A stretch of DNA of 64,000 nucleotides from Rhabdochlamydiaceae bacterium (GCA_019745395.1 JAIETG010000001.1:1-64000); one strand, 5' to 3'; shown: positions 1 to 9,657, numbered from the stretch's first letter. The notes: generated from the letters alone by a model not told the origin. Numbers and translations: made by a program.

Positions 1-1910
1 GGTTCTTTAAAAGAGCTCTTTTGCGTACGGAACATAGCATCCCACATACCCCGAAATGGTAGACATGTGGCTAAAAGCTCATCTTTAGTGCCCTCTGCAA
101 TCTTCTCTCCCATTTCGAGATACAAGATCTTATCGGCATGTTCTATAGTCGATAAACGGTGAGCAATCAAAATCTGCGTGATTTCACCTTGCAAAGAGCA
201 GATGGCTTCTTTGATGTAATTTTCACTAATGGCATCTAGTGAAGAAGTAGCCTCATCCATTACAAGAATCGGCGCGTTGCAAACAAGGGCCCTTGCGATG
301 GCTAAACGTTGTTGCTGCCCACCTGAAAGGTTTTTCCCTGTCTCTGCAAGTACAGTTTCATAGCCTTGAGGCAGTCTACAGATAAACTCTTCGGCGTGTG
401 CTTTTCTTGAAGCAATTTCCACGGCTTCTTGAGAAACATTTTTTCCCACCTTAATATTTTCTGCTATAGTATCTACAAACAAAAAGGGTTTTTGAGCGAC
501 GAAAGCAATCAAGTTTCTCAAAGATTTTTGCGTATAGGCATTCAGTGGTTTCCCATCGATACGAATCTCCCCCTTCTCCACTTCGTAAAGACGAGGAAGC
601 AACTGAACAATGGTAGATTTACCAGCACCAGTTGGGCCTACAATGGCTAGTGTCTCTCCCTTTTTCAAGGTAAAGCTGACATCTTTTAATACCCATTCTC
701 CTTGATATCGAAACCATACGTGATCAAACTCAATAGAATCTTGAAATTCTTGTAGATCAATGGCCCCTTCTTTATCTTCAATATGTGGCTTTAGGTTAAG
801 AACTTCAAACATTCGCTCAGCGGCAACAATCCCTCTTTGCACCGTTGCATTTTCTTCGGCAAACTTTTTCAAAGGCTCATAGACGAGCTGCAAAAGCGCA
901 CAAAAGACGATGAGCTGAGATAAAGTCATACCTAGAGTATACAATCCGAACAAAACGATTGCAGCCAAACAAAGAGTGGTAACTCCATGAAGAATCGGCC
1001 TTGCCATCAGGCCATACTTAGCTGTTTTCCCCTCTAAATGGGCCATGTTGTCATTTTGCTCTTTGTATTTCTTTAAAGAAAACGCTTCCATCGAAAAGAT
1101 TTTTACAGTCTGAATCCCTGCTAAAAAATCTATGAGAAGAGAAGCAAATTTTTCTTGATTGGAGAGCAATTGTCTAGAAACCCGTTTGACTCTTTTAGTT
1201 AAGATCACAATCGGCATGACAATGAGAGGAATCCCGATAAAGATCACCAAAGATAGCTTCCATGAAATGTAAAAACACATCGATAGAGAGCACATGAGGA
1301 TAAAAGGTGTTTGTAAATAGTTCGTCAACCAGGAATTAATAGATAAAGCGATCTGACCCGCATCACCTACAACACGAGATGATAAACTTCCAATATTATA
1401 CTGCTGATAAAAACTCATGGGAAGCATTTGGATATGCTCAAAATACTGCTGTCTCAGATCCTTGCTAACACGAATAGAGAGCAACTGGGTACTGTAACGG
1501 CTAGCAAACAACCAAATGGCCTTAAAGGCTGCTACACAAAGTAGCAAGAGTACCATAGCTTTAATATTACTAGTAAGATCCAGCTTTTCTTTACAAACTC
1601 GAAGCACCCAATTTAAAGGGTTCGTTTCTTTTTGTGAAGATAGGTATGAGGCTGCCGATTGCTGGGTGACTAAAGATGTATTTTTATCTGCTACAAGATC
1701 CCATTTCCCTTGAATTTCGGGAAGAGAGACTCCTCCACTTTGTTCTTTAGAAAACAAGGCAAAGAAATCCGATCCATTATTAGATAACACACCAAGAGCA
1801 AATATTTCCATCTGACTTGCTATCGTAAGAAAAAGCAAAGAAAACAAAGTGATGAAAAATAGCATTAAATGCTTTTTGGCACGCAGAGCCGCTTGTAGTA
1901 GTAATTTCAT
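1..1910 (-). CDS. msbA: ABC exporter, MsbA-like, fused membrane and ATPase domains (3' end outside window)
   Basis: The frame is open from an ATG at 1910 to the window edge, giving 636 residues with no stop, so only the extreme C-terminus is missing. It starts with a membrane segment (about residues 14-36), then an unusually long external stretch (about 37-105) before the remaining transmembrane helices to about 345. The nucleotide-binding domain follows: Walker A GPTGAGKST at 425-433, signature LSGGQ at 528-532, Walker B ILVMDEATSS at 548-557 and the H-loop in IAHRLST. This is the type of half-transporter that dimerises in the inner membrane and flips lipid A or other lipids. It lies 27 nt downstream of accA on the same strand, as in Chlamydia. 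The function is certain as an ABC exporter; the lipid A substrate is inferred from synteny. Confidence 0.9.
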   Translation of the reverse strand, partial: MKLLLQAALRAKKHLMLFFITLFSLLFLTIASQMEIFALGVLSNNGSDFFALFSKEQSGGVSLPEIQGKWDLVADKNTSLVTQQSAASYLSSQKETNPLNWVLRVCKEKLDLTSNIKAMVLLLLCVAAFKAIWLFASRYSTQLLSIRVSKDLRQQYFEHIQMLPMSFYQQYNIGSLSSRVVGDAGQIALSINSWLTNYLQTPFILMCSLSMCFYISWKLSLVIFIGIPLIVMPIVILTKRVKRVSRQLLSNQEKFASLLIDFLAGIQTVKIFSMEAFSLKKYKEQNDNMAHLEGKTAKYGLMARPILHGVTTLCLAAIVLFGLYTLGMTLSQLIVFCALLQLVYEPLKKFAEENATVQRGIVAAERMFEVLNLKPHIEDKEGAIDLQEFQDSIEFDHVWFRYQGEWVLKDVSFTLKKGETLAIVGPTGAGKSTIVQLLPRLYEVEKGEIRIDGKPLNAYTQKSLRNLIAFVAQKPFLFVDTIAENIKVGKNVSQEAVEIASRKAHAEEFICRLPQGYETVLAETGKNLSGGQQQRLAIARALVCNAPILVMDEATSSLDAISENYIKEAICSLQGEITQILIAHRLSTIEHADKILYLEMGEKIAEGTKDELLATCLPFRGMWDAMFRTQKSSFKE

Positions 1911-1937
1911 ATTCCGTCACGAAAAAAGAAATCTATC

Positions 1938-2903
1938 TTACACAAGATCTGGCTTCTCTTCTACTGCAAATTTCCCAAGCTTTCTAAATTTTTGGTATCT
2001 TTGCTCTAAAAGAGATTCTATAGGGGTCCGCTTTAAAAAATCCCACTGCTCTGCAATAAATTTCTTTACGCCTTGATAGACCATAGCAGGGTCTTGGTGC
2101 GCGCCTCCAGGAGGCTCTGAAATCATAGAATCCACAATTCCCAGCTTTAAGAGCTCTTCAACATGAATTTTGAGCATACTTGCAGCCTGTTCGTTTTTAC
2201 TTGTATCCTTAAAAAGGATAGAAGCGCATCCCTCAGGAGAAATTACAGAGTAATAAGCATGCTCTAACATACCAATTACATCGCCAACTCCCATACCAAT
2301 AGCTCCTCCGGAGCACCCTTCTCCAATTAAAAGAACAATAATAGGGGTGGGAAGACGAGCCATTTCCCACATATTATTTGCAATCGCCCACCCCTGCCCT
2401 CTTTCTTCAGCAGAAAGGCCAGGATATGCGCCAGGAGTATCAAGTAAAGAAAGAACTGGCAATTTAAATTTAGCAGCAAGCCGCATGCAGCGCATAGCCT
2501 TTCTGTACCCTTCTGGATGGGGCATTCCAAAGTTGCGATGAATTCTGCTCTGCGTATCATTCCCTTTCTCTTGAGCAATGACCATGAATTTGACCCCACC
2601 AATTTTTGCAAATCCTGCAATAATTGCATGATCATCCGCAAAAAGACGGTCGCCAAAAATTTCCGTAAAGCTTTCACAAATATTTCGAATATAATCCAAA
2701 GATTTAGGACGAGAAGGATGGCGAGAAATAGAGACTCGGTCCCATGGAGTTAAGTCGGAATATACTTTATCTTTAAGTTCTTCTAACTTTTCTTCTAATT
2801 TAACTAACTCTTCATCGGACCATAAGGCACTCGATTGATTTTTACCTTTAAGCTGCTCAATTAGCTTTTGGTATTCTGCAATTTGCTTCTCATGCGCTAG
2901 CAT
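1938..2903 (-). CDS. accA: acetyl-CoA carboxylase carboxyltransferase subunit alpha
   Basis: This is the alpha half of the carboxyltransferase that, with AccD, moves the carboxyl group from carboxybiotin to acetyl-CoA to make malonyl-CoA, the first step of fatty acid synthesis in the cytosol. The 321 residues match the usual family length of about 319. Visible landmarks are the N-terminal coiled region, the crotonase-type core with [25 protein letters not shown] and the C-terminal [10 protein letters not shown]. It begins 16 nt after the YkuD-domain gene and ends 27 nt before the ABC exporter, so the three probably form one transcript. Nothing about it is unusual. Confidence 0.97.
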   Translation of the reverse strand: MLAHEKQIAEYQKLIEQLKGKNQSSALWSDEELVKLEEKLEELKDKVYSDLTPWDRVSISRHPSRPKSLDYIRNICESFTEIFGDRLFADDHAIIAGFAKIGGVKFMVIAQEKGNDTQSRIHRNFGMPHPEGYRKAMRCMRLAAKFKLPVLSLLDTPGAYPGLSAEERGQGWAIANNMWEMARLPTPIIVLLIGEGCSGGAIGMGVGDVIGMLEHAYYSVISPEGCASILFKDTSKNEQAASMLKIHVEELLKLGIVDSMISEPPGGAHQDPAMVYQGVKKFIAEQWDFLKRTPIESLLEQRYQKFRKLGKFAVEEKPDLV

Positions 2904-2919
2904 AGTGTTTTTCCTTTCT

Positions 2920-3915
2920 TTACCGCGAAGGCGCTGCCACTTCTATTCCTGGAAGCGCGATATCTTGAAAATTTTTACCTATATGAATAAAGGTAGGCTT
3001 TGTAACGACAATTGCATAGAGCTCTTCTACATCTTCTAAAAACATTCGAATACATCCATCACTATCATAGCGTCCAATGACTTCGCGATTCTCTACAAGC
3101 TCTCCTGTCTTTGGATCTACAATCCAAGGGGCCCCATTAATTCCATATCCTTTTGCCGATTCAAAAGAACCTCCGACTTCTTGATCAAAAGGGATCCAAC
3201 GAGTACCAAATACTCGGATCATTTCTGTTTTTTGATCATGAAAAAAGTCTACAACCCCTGCTTTATACACAGCTACTCTATCTCCTAAGGAGTATGAGCC
3301 TAAAGGAGTCAATGTCCCTGAAGGTTTTGATGAATCAACTCTTCCTAGACCCACAGGATAAGTCTTGAGAAGAACTCGCTCTTGCGTCCCTACATCTAAA
3401 TAATACAATGCTATTTTCAATCGAGAGAGATCGCAAGCTATATGGAATTCTATTTTTTTGTCTTTTTTAAATACGTTAAAACGACTACCAGTCTGAACTT
3501 TTTGTGAAAAATAATCCGACCCGCCACTTAAACACCTAGAAATAAAATGCTTAGATGTATTATAGTACACGGCATAATCCGCAATCCAGGCAGGTCGACC
3601 TTTGAGCCAGGGAACGGAACTACTATAGGTAATTGTTTCTACAATTGGAAGCATCGAAGGGCCCACAGCAAAGAGCTGAAAAACTCGATCGATATTAGGA
3701 ACGTCCATTCCCTTAGGGGTAATAGGAGAAAGAGGAAGCGTTTTAGGGAAAGCAGAACTTAAGTCCAAAACAGGTTCATTCTTTTGGACCACCACCTGCT
3801 CTACAGGAAGTGACTCACCTGGAACGGCTGCTTTTTTCTTCTTAAAAAGAGCCATCCCTCCGACAGCTGAAAAAACAACCACAGCTGTAACTAATAAAAG
3901 TTTGGGAATAGACAA
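2920..3915 (-). CDS. exported L,D-transpeptidase-fold (YkuD) protein
   Basis: 331 residues. An N-terminal membrane anchor or uncleaved signal (residues 3-22) precedes a charged linker and then a YkuD-type domain in the C-terminal half. The catalytic-cysteine motif is clear as SDGCIRM (Cys about 288). The upstream His-containing motif usually read as GIHGT appears here as GINGA (about 258-262), so the conserved histidine looks replaced by asparagine. L,D-transpeptidases cross-link peptidoglycan or attach proteins to it in the periplasm; whether this copy is active is uncertain. It precedes accA by 16 nt and occupies the place of CT266 in the Chlamydia gene order as I recall it. An AAGGAGG-like ribosome site lies just upstream of the ATG at 3915. 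Confidence 0.8.
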   Translation of the reverse strand: MSIPKLLLVTAVVVFSAVGGMALFKKKKAAVPGESLPVEQVVVQKNEPVLDLSSAFPKTLPLSPITPKGMDVPNIDRVFQLFAVGPSMLPIVETITYSSSVPWLKGRPAWIADYAVYYNTSKHFISRCLSGGSDYFSQKVQTGSRFNVFKKDKKIEFHIACDLSRLKIALYYLDVGTQERVLLKTYPVGLGRVDSSKPSGTLTPLGSYSLGDRVAVYKAGVVDFFHDQKTEMIRVFGTRWIPFDQEVGGSFESAKGYGINGAPWIVDPKTGELVENREVIGRYDSDGCIRMFLEDVEELYAIVVTKPTFIHIGKNFQDIALPGIEVAAPSR

Positions 3916-3973
3916 TTTTCCTCCTTAAATCCTACTTATTGGGATCTTACCATAAGATCAAACAAATTCTATA

Positions 3974-4047
3974 AACGCGTACTATCCCAATCTAATTCAC
4001 AGATATTATCTGTAATTCGGAATAAATTCAATGCTTAAGTACGCGTT
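3974..4047. promoter_or_regulatory. nested inverted repeats between ihf and the YkuD gene
   Basis: AACGCGTACT at 3974-3983 and AGTACGCGTT at 4038-4047 are a perfect 10-bp inverted repeat. Between them, 3999-4013 is a 15-bp near-palindrome (ACAGATA, one T, TATCTGT). The block sits downstream of the IHF/HU stop and upstream of the start of the YkuD-accA-exporter operon. It has no following T-run in the minus direction, so an operator or attenuating structure is as likely as a terminator. The function is not known. Confidence 0.4.
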
Positions 4048-4096
4048 CATTTTAAATAGGAGAAAAAACAAAACGCTGAATAAAAAAAAATATACT

Positions 4097-4390
4097 TTAC
4101 TCTAGATCACCCATGAGATCTCGCATTTTTTTACCTGGAGTAAATTTTACCGCTGAGCGAGCAGGAATTATAATAGCTACAGAAGCATTTTTAGGATTGC
4201 GACCAATTTTTTGTTTTCTTTGCACAATTTCAAAAACCCCAAAATCTCTAAACTCCAGCCTATCTCCTTTAGCAAGATAGTCTGTCATTTTGTCTAAAAA
4301 AGCTTGTATAACGACTCTCACATCATTAGGGTGAACACCCTTATCTAGAGAAATTTCGTGTACTAACTTCTTTTTTGTTATGGTTTGCAT
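4097..4390 (-). CDS. HU/IHF-family DNA-bending protein
   Basis: 97 residues covering the complete HU/IHF fold: an N-terminal helical dimerisation part (KKKLVHEISLDKGV), then the beta arm with the family signature around GVFEIVQRKQKIGRNP and a C-terminal helix. It binds and bends DNA as a dimer, helping nucleoid organisation and site-specific recombination or transcription complexes. In Chlamydia the gene in this position is called himD/ihfA. The residue after the arm tip (GRNP) is the proline region that intercalates in DNA. It stands between tyrS (stop about 100 nt upstream) and the YkuD gene, all on the minus strand. HU and IHF subunits cannot be told apart safely by eye. Confidence 0.93.
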   Translation of the reverse strand: MQTITKKKLVHEISLDKGVHPNDVRVVIQAFLDKMTDYLAKGDRLEFRDFGVFEIVQRKQKIGRNPKNASVAIIIPARSAVKFTPGKKMRDLMGDLE

Positions 4391-4492
4391 ATATCAGCTC
4401 CTCAGGTTGTTCTTTACCAAAAGCCAATTGTTGTATCACACTGATTTTCAAGCAAGTTTTTTTGTGAAAAAATCAAAAAAAGTTTTTTCTTT

Positions 4493-5764
4493 CTATGACT
4501 GCACCCGCACTAAGACTTGTTTTTTCTTGCCAGATCCTAGTAAAATAAATTTCCCCCCTATTAAATCTGATTCTTCAATTATCCTGTCCACACTCTCAAC
4601 CTTTACATGATTGAGATAGGCCCCTTGATTTTGAATAAGACGTACACCTTCCCCTTTACTTGACAAAAGACCACTTAAAACCGCAATTTCCGTAAATTTA
4701 CGATGAAGGATCTCCTCTTTTGCCAACTTAGTATTAGGTAAATCTTGAGCAATTTGTTCAATAGTTTCTACACTTAATGCCCCTAGGTGTCCTGGGCTCG
4801 CTCCTTGGGTCGCTCTCAATGCCTTTTCAAGCCCCTCTTGCCCATGAATCTGCTTAGTTAGCTCTTCTGCTAATTTTTTTTGTGCCGTATTAGGAACATA
4901 TTGAGCACTCTTCATACTTTCTTCTATGGAATGAATTTCTTCGAGCGGAAGGAAAGTAAGTTTTTTAAGTAAAGAGATGACATCTTCGTCGGATATTCTA
5001 ACCAGATATTGATAAAGTTGGTAAGGAGAAAGTTTTTCTTCCGATAGCCAAATAGCTCCATCTTCCGATTTTCCAAATTTCTTTCCATCACTACGAGTTA
5101 GTAAAGGAAAGGTGACTCCATAAGCGGTCTTACCAGAAAGCTTTCGAATAAGCTCTATTCCCGCTGTAATATTTCCCCACTGATCACTCCCCCCCATTTG
5201 CAAACATACACCCTCTTGAAAAAGGTGATAGAAATCATAACCTTGCACAAGCTGGTAGCTAAACTCGGTAAAACTCATTCCCTCTTCAGACTGCACGCGA
5301 GAGCGAACGCTTTCTTTAGCTAGCATAGTGCCTATACGGAAATGCTTTCCCACATCTCGTAGAAAATCAATAAACCCAAAAGAAGCAAACCAATCTGCGT
5401 TGTTTAAAAAAATAGGCATAGGAAGATTGCCTGAAAAATCCAAGATTCTTTCGAAATTCTTTTGAATACATTTTAGATTATGAAGAATTGTTGCATCATC
5501 AAGCAATGGCCTTTCTTTGCTTTTGCCTGAAGGATCTCCAATTTTCCCAGTAGCGCCTCCTAAGACAACGACCGGAGTATGGCCAAATCTCTGAAACCAT
5601 GCTAATAGCTGCATACAAACAAAATTCCCCAAATGCAAACTATCAGCCGTAGGATCAAACCCAATATAGGCCTTTATTGGAGAGCGCAGCACGACGTCTA
5701 AATCTTCGCTTGTCGTATTTTCTATTAAGCCACGCTCTTTCAAGCAAGTCATTAAATCTTTCAT
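4493..5764 (-). CDS. tyrS: tyrosine--tRNA ligase
   Basis: 423 residues, the normal length for bacterial TyrS. The class I signature HIGH is HLGN at residues 44-47, following GFDPTADSL. The second signature KMSKS is KFGKS near residue 230. The tyrosine-binding segment is visible as QGYDFYHLF and GGSDQWGNI. The last 70 or so residues form an S4 RNA-binding domain (SGLLSSKGEGVRLIQNQG... LVRVQS). It charges tRNA-Tyr in the cytosol. It is followed by the IHF/HU gene about 100 nt downstream. Confidence 0.97.
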   Translation of the reverse strand: MKDLMTCLKERGLIENTTSEDLDVVLRSPIKAYIGFDPTADSLHLGNFVCMQLLAWFQRFGHTPVVVLGGATGKIGDPSGKSKERPLLDDATILHNLKCIQKNFERILDFSGNLPMPIFLNNADWFASFGFIDFLRDVGKHFRIGTMLAKESVRSRVQSEEGMSFTEFSYQLVQGYDFYHLFQEGVCLQMGGSDQWGNITAGIELIRKLSGKTAYGVTFPLLTRSDGKKFGKSEDGAIWLSEEKLSPYQLYQYLVRISDEDVISLLKKLTFLPLEEIHSIEESMKSAQYVPNTAQKKLAEELTKQIHGQEGLEKALRATQGASPGHLGALSVETIEQIAQDLPNTKLAKEEILHRKFTEIAVLSGLLSSKGEGVRLIQNQGAYLNHVKVESVDRIIEESDLIGGKFILLGSGKKKQVLVRVQS

Positions 5765-5817
5765 GAGATCTCCCCTACAAAAAGAACGGATGTTTTTACT
5801 CTAACGCCTCATTCTAT

Positions 5818-6147
5818 TCAAGAAGCATTTGCATCCTTTTTTTCAAAAAGACTTAGAGCGCTCCTCGTTTCCTTTTGAATTCTCTCCGCCAATAAAGACA
5901 CTTTTTGACTAACTTTTGCCGTATTTTGATTTTCATCAAACAAGGAAATTTCCTTTGCATATAAAATCACTCGATCCGACGCATGCTTAGCAATCCACTG
6001 ATGAATCTCTAGGCTCTTTTTTTCTAGAGCTTGCGTTGTGATCTTCTTCTCAATAGCTTCCATTCTCTTTTTCAGTTTTTCTCTAGCTCGGCGCACTTGC
6101 ACACTTTCTGTGACCACGCTTTTCCTTCTTTCCTTCTTATCAACCAT
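5818..6147 (-). CDS. small basic coiled-coil protein, unknown function
   Basis: 109 residues when started at the ATG at 6147, which has AAGGA seven bases upstream; a longer start at 6195 has no ribosome site. The sequence is very rich in Lys, Arg and Glu in its first half (MVDKKERRKS... RRAREKLKKRM), with heptad-like spacing that suggests a coiled coil, and is more neutral toward the end. There are no Cys pairs, signal peptide or membrane segment. It sits upstream of tyrS on the same strand (54 nt) and divergent from rpiA. I recognise no family. It could be a nucleoid-associated or structural protein, but this is not supported beyond composition. Confidence 0.6.
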   Translation of the reverse strand: MVDKKERRKSVVTESVQVRRAREKLKKRMEAIEKKITTQALEKKSLEIHQWIAKHASDRVILYAKEISLFDENQNTAKVSQKVSLLAERIQKETRSALSLFEKKDANAS

Positions 6148-6290
6148 ACGATTTTCCTTGAGAAATTTCCCGCTTGATCTTAGTTTTATCAACATTTAAA
6201 TTCAATCCTTTCCAAGATCTATTTCTTGCTTTTTTTATGCTATTTTTGATAACAAACAGATAACAAGACCTTTAAAGCAAAGCCAAAATT

Positions 6291-6980
6291 ATGACAAACA
6301 CAGAGCTCATGAAAAAAAATGCCGGCTACCTTGCCGCATCTTTCGTACAAAACGGAATGACCATAGGACTTGGCACGGGGTCCACCGCGAAATACTTCAT
6401 TGAAAAAGTAGCAGAAAGGATTCAGAAAGAACATTTAAAGCTCACCGCTGTTGCAAGCTCTATTAAATCGCTAGAACAAGCTCAAAAAGCAGGAATCCCT
6501 ATTGTTGACATCAACACATTGACCTCTATAGATCTGACCGTCGATGGAGCTGACGAGATTGACGCAAAAAAAAGGATGATCAAAGGAGGGGGCGGCGCTC
6601 TTTTACGAGAAAAAATCTTAGCCAGCATGAGTAAAGAAATGGTTGTTATTGTCGATGAAAGTAAAGTAGTCCCTTTATTAGGCCATCATAAGCTCCCTGT
6701 AGAGATCGCAACATTTGCCCATCAAGTGACCTTACACCACATACAAAAGCTGGGTTTTTCCGCTGCTTTCCGCTGCGAAAAATCCTCTCAAGAATACTAC
6801 GTAACAGACAATGGAAATTACCTAATAGACATACAATTTTCATCTCCGTTGCAACAACCAGAAAAAGAGCACGCATTGATCAAAGAAATTCCAGGAGTCG
6901 TAGATACTGGATTTTTCTTTCACCTAGCAGGTCGTGTCGTAATTGCCTTTACAGATGGGCAAGTGATTGTAAAAAACTAG
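6291..6980 (+). CDS. rpiA: ribose-5-phosphate isomerase A
   Basis: 229 residues, normal for RpiA. It interconverts ribose 5-phosphate and ribulose 5-phosphate in the pentose phosphate pathway. The substrate-binding motifs are all present: GLGTGST near residue 25, DGADEID in the middle and KGGGGALLREK containing the catalytic Lys region. It is the first gene of a probable two-gene plus-strand unit, with the bifunctional-nuclease-domain gene 23 nt downstream. Only a weak ribosome site is visible before the ATG. Confidence 0.96.
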   Translation: MTNTELMKKNAGYLAASFVQNGMTIGLGTGSTAKYFIEKVAERIQKEHLKLTAVASSIKSLEQAQKAGIPIVDINTLTSIDLTVDGADEIDAKKRMIKGGGGALLREKILASMSKEMVVIVDESKVVPLLGHHKLPVEIATFAHQVTLHHIQKLGFSAAFRCEKSSQEYYVTDNGNYLIDIQFSSPLQQPEKEHALIKEIPGVVDTGFFFHLAGRVVIAFTDGQVIVKN

Positions 6981-7003
6981 CCCTATACGAGGAAGGAGAG
7001 ATT

Positions 7004-7414
7004 ATGAACTCAGAACTAATTCCCATCACTCTACACAAAATCCTACAATCCCAAACTTACACAATCGTTATCTTGGGAACCTTGGACAAGCAATTTGCGA
7101 TCTATATGGAACCTCAAGTCGGCAAAGACATTCAAACATACCTCGCTCAAGAGAAAAAAAAGCGACCATCTTCTCAAGAGCTCATCCAAAACATTTTAAA
7201 AGGGTACCATATTCAACCCTTGCAAATTGTCATTGACGATGTTCAAGACACGGTATATTTTGCAAAACTTTTCTTAGAGACCCTGCAAGAAACGCAAAGA
7301 ACCATCGTAGAAATCGATGCACGCCCAAGCGACTGCATATCTCTGGCCATTCTCTCTAACATCCCCATGTACTGCCGTAAAGAGGTTTTAGAGAAGGTTG
7401 CCCCCTATTCTTAA
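7004..7414 (+). CDS. bifunctional nuclease (DUF151/BFN) domain protein
   Basis: 136 residues forming one BFN domain: ITLHKILQSQTYTIVILG at the start, and the diagnostic IDARPSDCISLAI near residues 103-115. Proteins of this family have been described as dual RNA/DNA nucleases or stress-related proteins, and they are found in chlamydiae. A GGAAGGAGA ribosome site precedes the ATG. It follows rpiA by 23 nt and is probably cotranscribed with it. It converges on ptsH with only 16 nt between the stop codons. Confidence 0.85.
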   Translation: MNSELIPITLHKILQSQTYTIVILGTLDKQFAIYMEPQVGKDIQTYLAQEKKKRPSSQELIQNILKGYHIQPLQIVIDDVQDTVYFAKLFLETLQETQRTIVEIDARPSDCISLAILSNIPMYCRKEVLEKVAPYS

Positions 7415-7430
7415 AGCCTCTGTAAAGCAG

Positions 7431-7712
7431 CTAATATTTGATATTGAACTTGTTTTGCGCTAAGTAAAGTATGCTATCAATTACTTGTTCAGCATCCTCC
7501 CCTTCCGCTTCTATCTTAATTTTCGCTCCTCGCGATGCCGCGAGCATAAGAACGCCTAACAGGGACTTTGCATTCACTGTCAGATTCTGATAGACCAAGT
7601 GTACTTGCGCCTTAAAAGAAGAAGCGCACTTAACAAGTTCCGTAGAAGGTCTTGTATGTAATCCTTTTTCATTCATCACAACAAAGGAAGACTTAACTTT
7701 TTGTTTTATCAT
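7431..7712 (-). CDS. ptsH: HPr phosphocarrier protein
   Basis: 93 residues. The active-site histidine lies in GLHTRPS (His19), and the regulatory serine region is NAKSLLGVLML (Ser50). HPr accepts phosphate from PTS Enzyme I and passes it on to sugar-specific or regulatory PTS proteins. Chlamydiae keep a reduced PTS, thought to be regulatory rather than for transport. A few extra N-terminal residues (MIKQKVK) precede the domain compared with typical 85-90 residue HPr proteins. No Enzyme I gene is adjacent in this window. Confidence 0.92.
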   Translation of the reverse strand: MIKQKVKSSFVVMNEKGLHTRPSTELVKCASSFKAQVHLVYQNLTVNAKSLLGVLMLAASRGAKIKIEAEGEDAEQVIDSILYLAQNKFNIKY

Positions 7713-7751
7713 GCCTAATCTCTCTGTCAGGTTAGGATCGCTTTAAAATAC

Positions 7752-7785
7752 GGGGTAAAAATTAGCGCTTCCTAATTTTTACCCC
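7752..7785 (-). terminator. hairpin downstream of pepF
   Basis: A perfect 14-bp stem (7752-7765 with 7772-7785) around a 6-nt loop lies 43 nt beyond the pepF stop. Read on the minus strand it is followed by a short T-rich stretch, so it can act as the pepF terminator and separates pepF from ptsH. Confidence 0.6.
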
Positions 7786-7827
7786 CATTCAGATACTTGT
7801 GATAAAATTTTAGAGCAACTCTTTTTT

Positions 7828-9657
7828 TTATTCCGCCCCACCTTCCAGATACTCTTTGAGCTCATTTTTGAGCTTTTGAAAGTACTCAAGCAACGATTGC
7901 ACAGGAAAAGAAGTTGTCATGTCTATTCCAGCTCTTTTTAAAACAGCAAGAGGCCCTAAACTAGATCCAGAAGATAGAAACTCTAAATATTTTTCTTTGG
8001 CTTCTTTTGCTCCTTGCAGGACCAAAGAAGACAGCGCCGTAGCCGCACTAATGCCCGTCGCGTATTGATAAACATAGAAATTCGAGTAAAAATGAGGAAT
8101 TCTCGACCACTCGAAAGCTGCACAAGGATCCAGATCTAAAACGTCCCCATAATACACTTTATTAAGCTCCAAATATTTTTCCTTTAAAAGAGCTGGCGTT
8201 AAAGGAACTCCTTTTTGCACCCATTCATGGATCGTAAGTTCAAATTCAGCAAACAAGACCTGTCTAAAAAATGTGGACCTGATCGCATCGATCTTTTGGT
8301 TGATCAAATACGCCTTCTCTTCCTTACTTTTCGCCTTTTTCATTAGCGTCTGAAACAGCAACTCTTCATGAAAAGTAGATGCGACCTCTGCCACAAAAAT
8401 ACTGTAAGAAGAATCTTGATACGGCTGATGCTTTCGGCTTAAATAGCTGTGCATACTATGGCCAGCTTCATGAGTCAAAGTCATTACATCTTGCAAGGTC
8501 CCTTGATAATTCATCAAAATATAGGGCATGCTATCATAACATCCGCTCGAATAGGCCCCGCTTCTTTTTTTCTTGTTTTCATAGCGATCAACCCAACGAT
8601 CTTCTAAAAGTCCTTTTCGCAAGATGGACACATACTCTGACCCTAAGATTTCCACCGACTCCAAAATGACTTGAACTGCTTCTTCATAAGACATTTTGAT
8701 CTCCACTTCCTCCACCAAAGGAACAAAAAGGTCATAAAGATGAAGATCTGAATAGTTGAGCTTTTTTTTGCGTAGCTCCAAATATTCATGTAAAGAAGAA
8801 AGACCCTCTCTAGCAGTTTGAATAAGTGATGAATATACAGAGGTATTGATTTCGGAGGGGTATAAAGCGGCTTCTAAAGAAGAAGAATATTTTCGAGCTT
8901 TTGCGTAAAAAAACGCTCTTTGCACATTCCCTTCGATGAGTTCACATAACGTATTTTCATATAAACCAAACGTTTCATGAAGATGTATAAAAGCCTCTTT
9001 ACGAAGTTCTCGATCCGTATTTTTGAGATAGAGCCCATACGTTCCGTGCGTAAGCTCGTGCAAATTCCCCTTAGAGTCCTTGCAAGAGGGGAAACGCATA
9101 TCCGCATCATTTAAAGATCTAAAAGCCCTAGGGCTTGTTTGCAGTGCGCGCCCTGCCAGAGCTAAAATCTGCTCTTCTGAAGCTGGTAAGGTATGGGGTT
9201 TTAAACGAACGATCCTTTTTAAGGATATGTGGTATTCTTCAAGTTCCTTGGCTTCCAACAACTTCTCTAAAAATTCTTGAGGAAGCTGTAAAAGAGCTGG
9301 CTCTATCCAGGATGTTTCTTCTCGAAATGCATGACCTGCTCCAGAAGCCAACATATAAGCTTTTTTTGCAGGATCTGCAGCCACATCTTCGTCGTGCCTT
9401 AAATGCGCATAAGTTCCCAGAAGATCGAGTCGGCGTTCGATTTGCGTTTGCAAATCTAAAATTTTCTTCACATCTGCAATAGAATGTAAATTAAAATGGG
9501 AAGGATCCAGTTCCGGATAACGAGGCTCTTGACCAGGACGTCCCCAAAGTGCAAAATCTTGCTCCCAAGCTGCCAAATCTGAATAAAGAACTTCAACATT
9601 CCAACAATCTTTTACTGCAACTTCCGATCTTTTTTTAATAAGAGAATCTTGAGACAT
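7828..9657 (-). CDS. pepF: oligoendopeptidase F (M3B zinc metallopeptidase)
   Basis: 609 residues, the usual length for PepF. The zinc motif HEAGH is at residues 396-400, preceded by TLTH and followed by SMHSYLSRKHQP; the third-ligand region is a Glu about 28 residues later in the segment starting FVAEVASTFHEE. An N-terminal PepF domain precedes the catalytic M3 domain. It cleaves short oligopeptides in the cytosol, probably serving amino-acid recycling. It is a single gene on the minus strand, divergent from groES with 236 nt between them, and is terminated by the hairpin at 7752-7785. Confidence 0.94.
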   Translation of the reverse strand: MSQDSLIKKRSEVAVKDCWNVEVLYSDLAAWEQDFALWGRPGQEPRYPELDPSHFNLHSIADVKKILDLQTQIERRLDLLGTYAHLRHDEDVAADPAKKAYMLASGAGHAFREETSWIEPALLQLPQEFLEKLLEAKELEEYHISLKRIVRLKPHTLPASEEQILALAGRALQTSPRAFRSLNDADMRFPSCKDSKGNLHELTHGTYGLYLKNTDRELRKEAFIHLHETFGLYENTLCELIEGNVQRAFFYAKARKYSSSLEAALYPSEINTSVYSSLIQTAREGLSSLHEYLELRKKKLNYSDLHLYDLFVPLVEEVEIKMSYEEAVQVILESVEILGSEYVSILRKGLLEDRWVDRYENKKKRSGAYSSGCYDSMPYILMNYQGTLQDVMTLTHEAGHSMHSYLSRKHQPYQDSSYSIFVAEVASTFHEELLFQTLMKKAKSKEEKAYLINQKIDAIRSTFFRQVLFAEFELTIHEWVQKGVPLTPALLKEKYLELNKVYYGDVLDLDPCAAFEWSRIPHFYSNFYVYQYATGISAATALSSLVLQGAKEAKEKYLEFLSSGSSLGPLAVLKRAGIDMTTSFPVQSLLEYFQKLKNELKEYLEGGAE

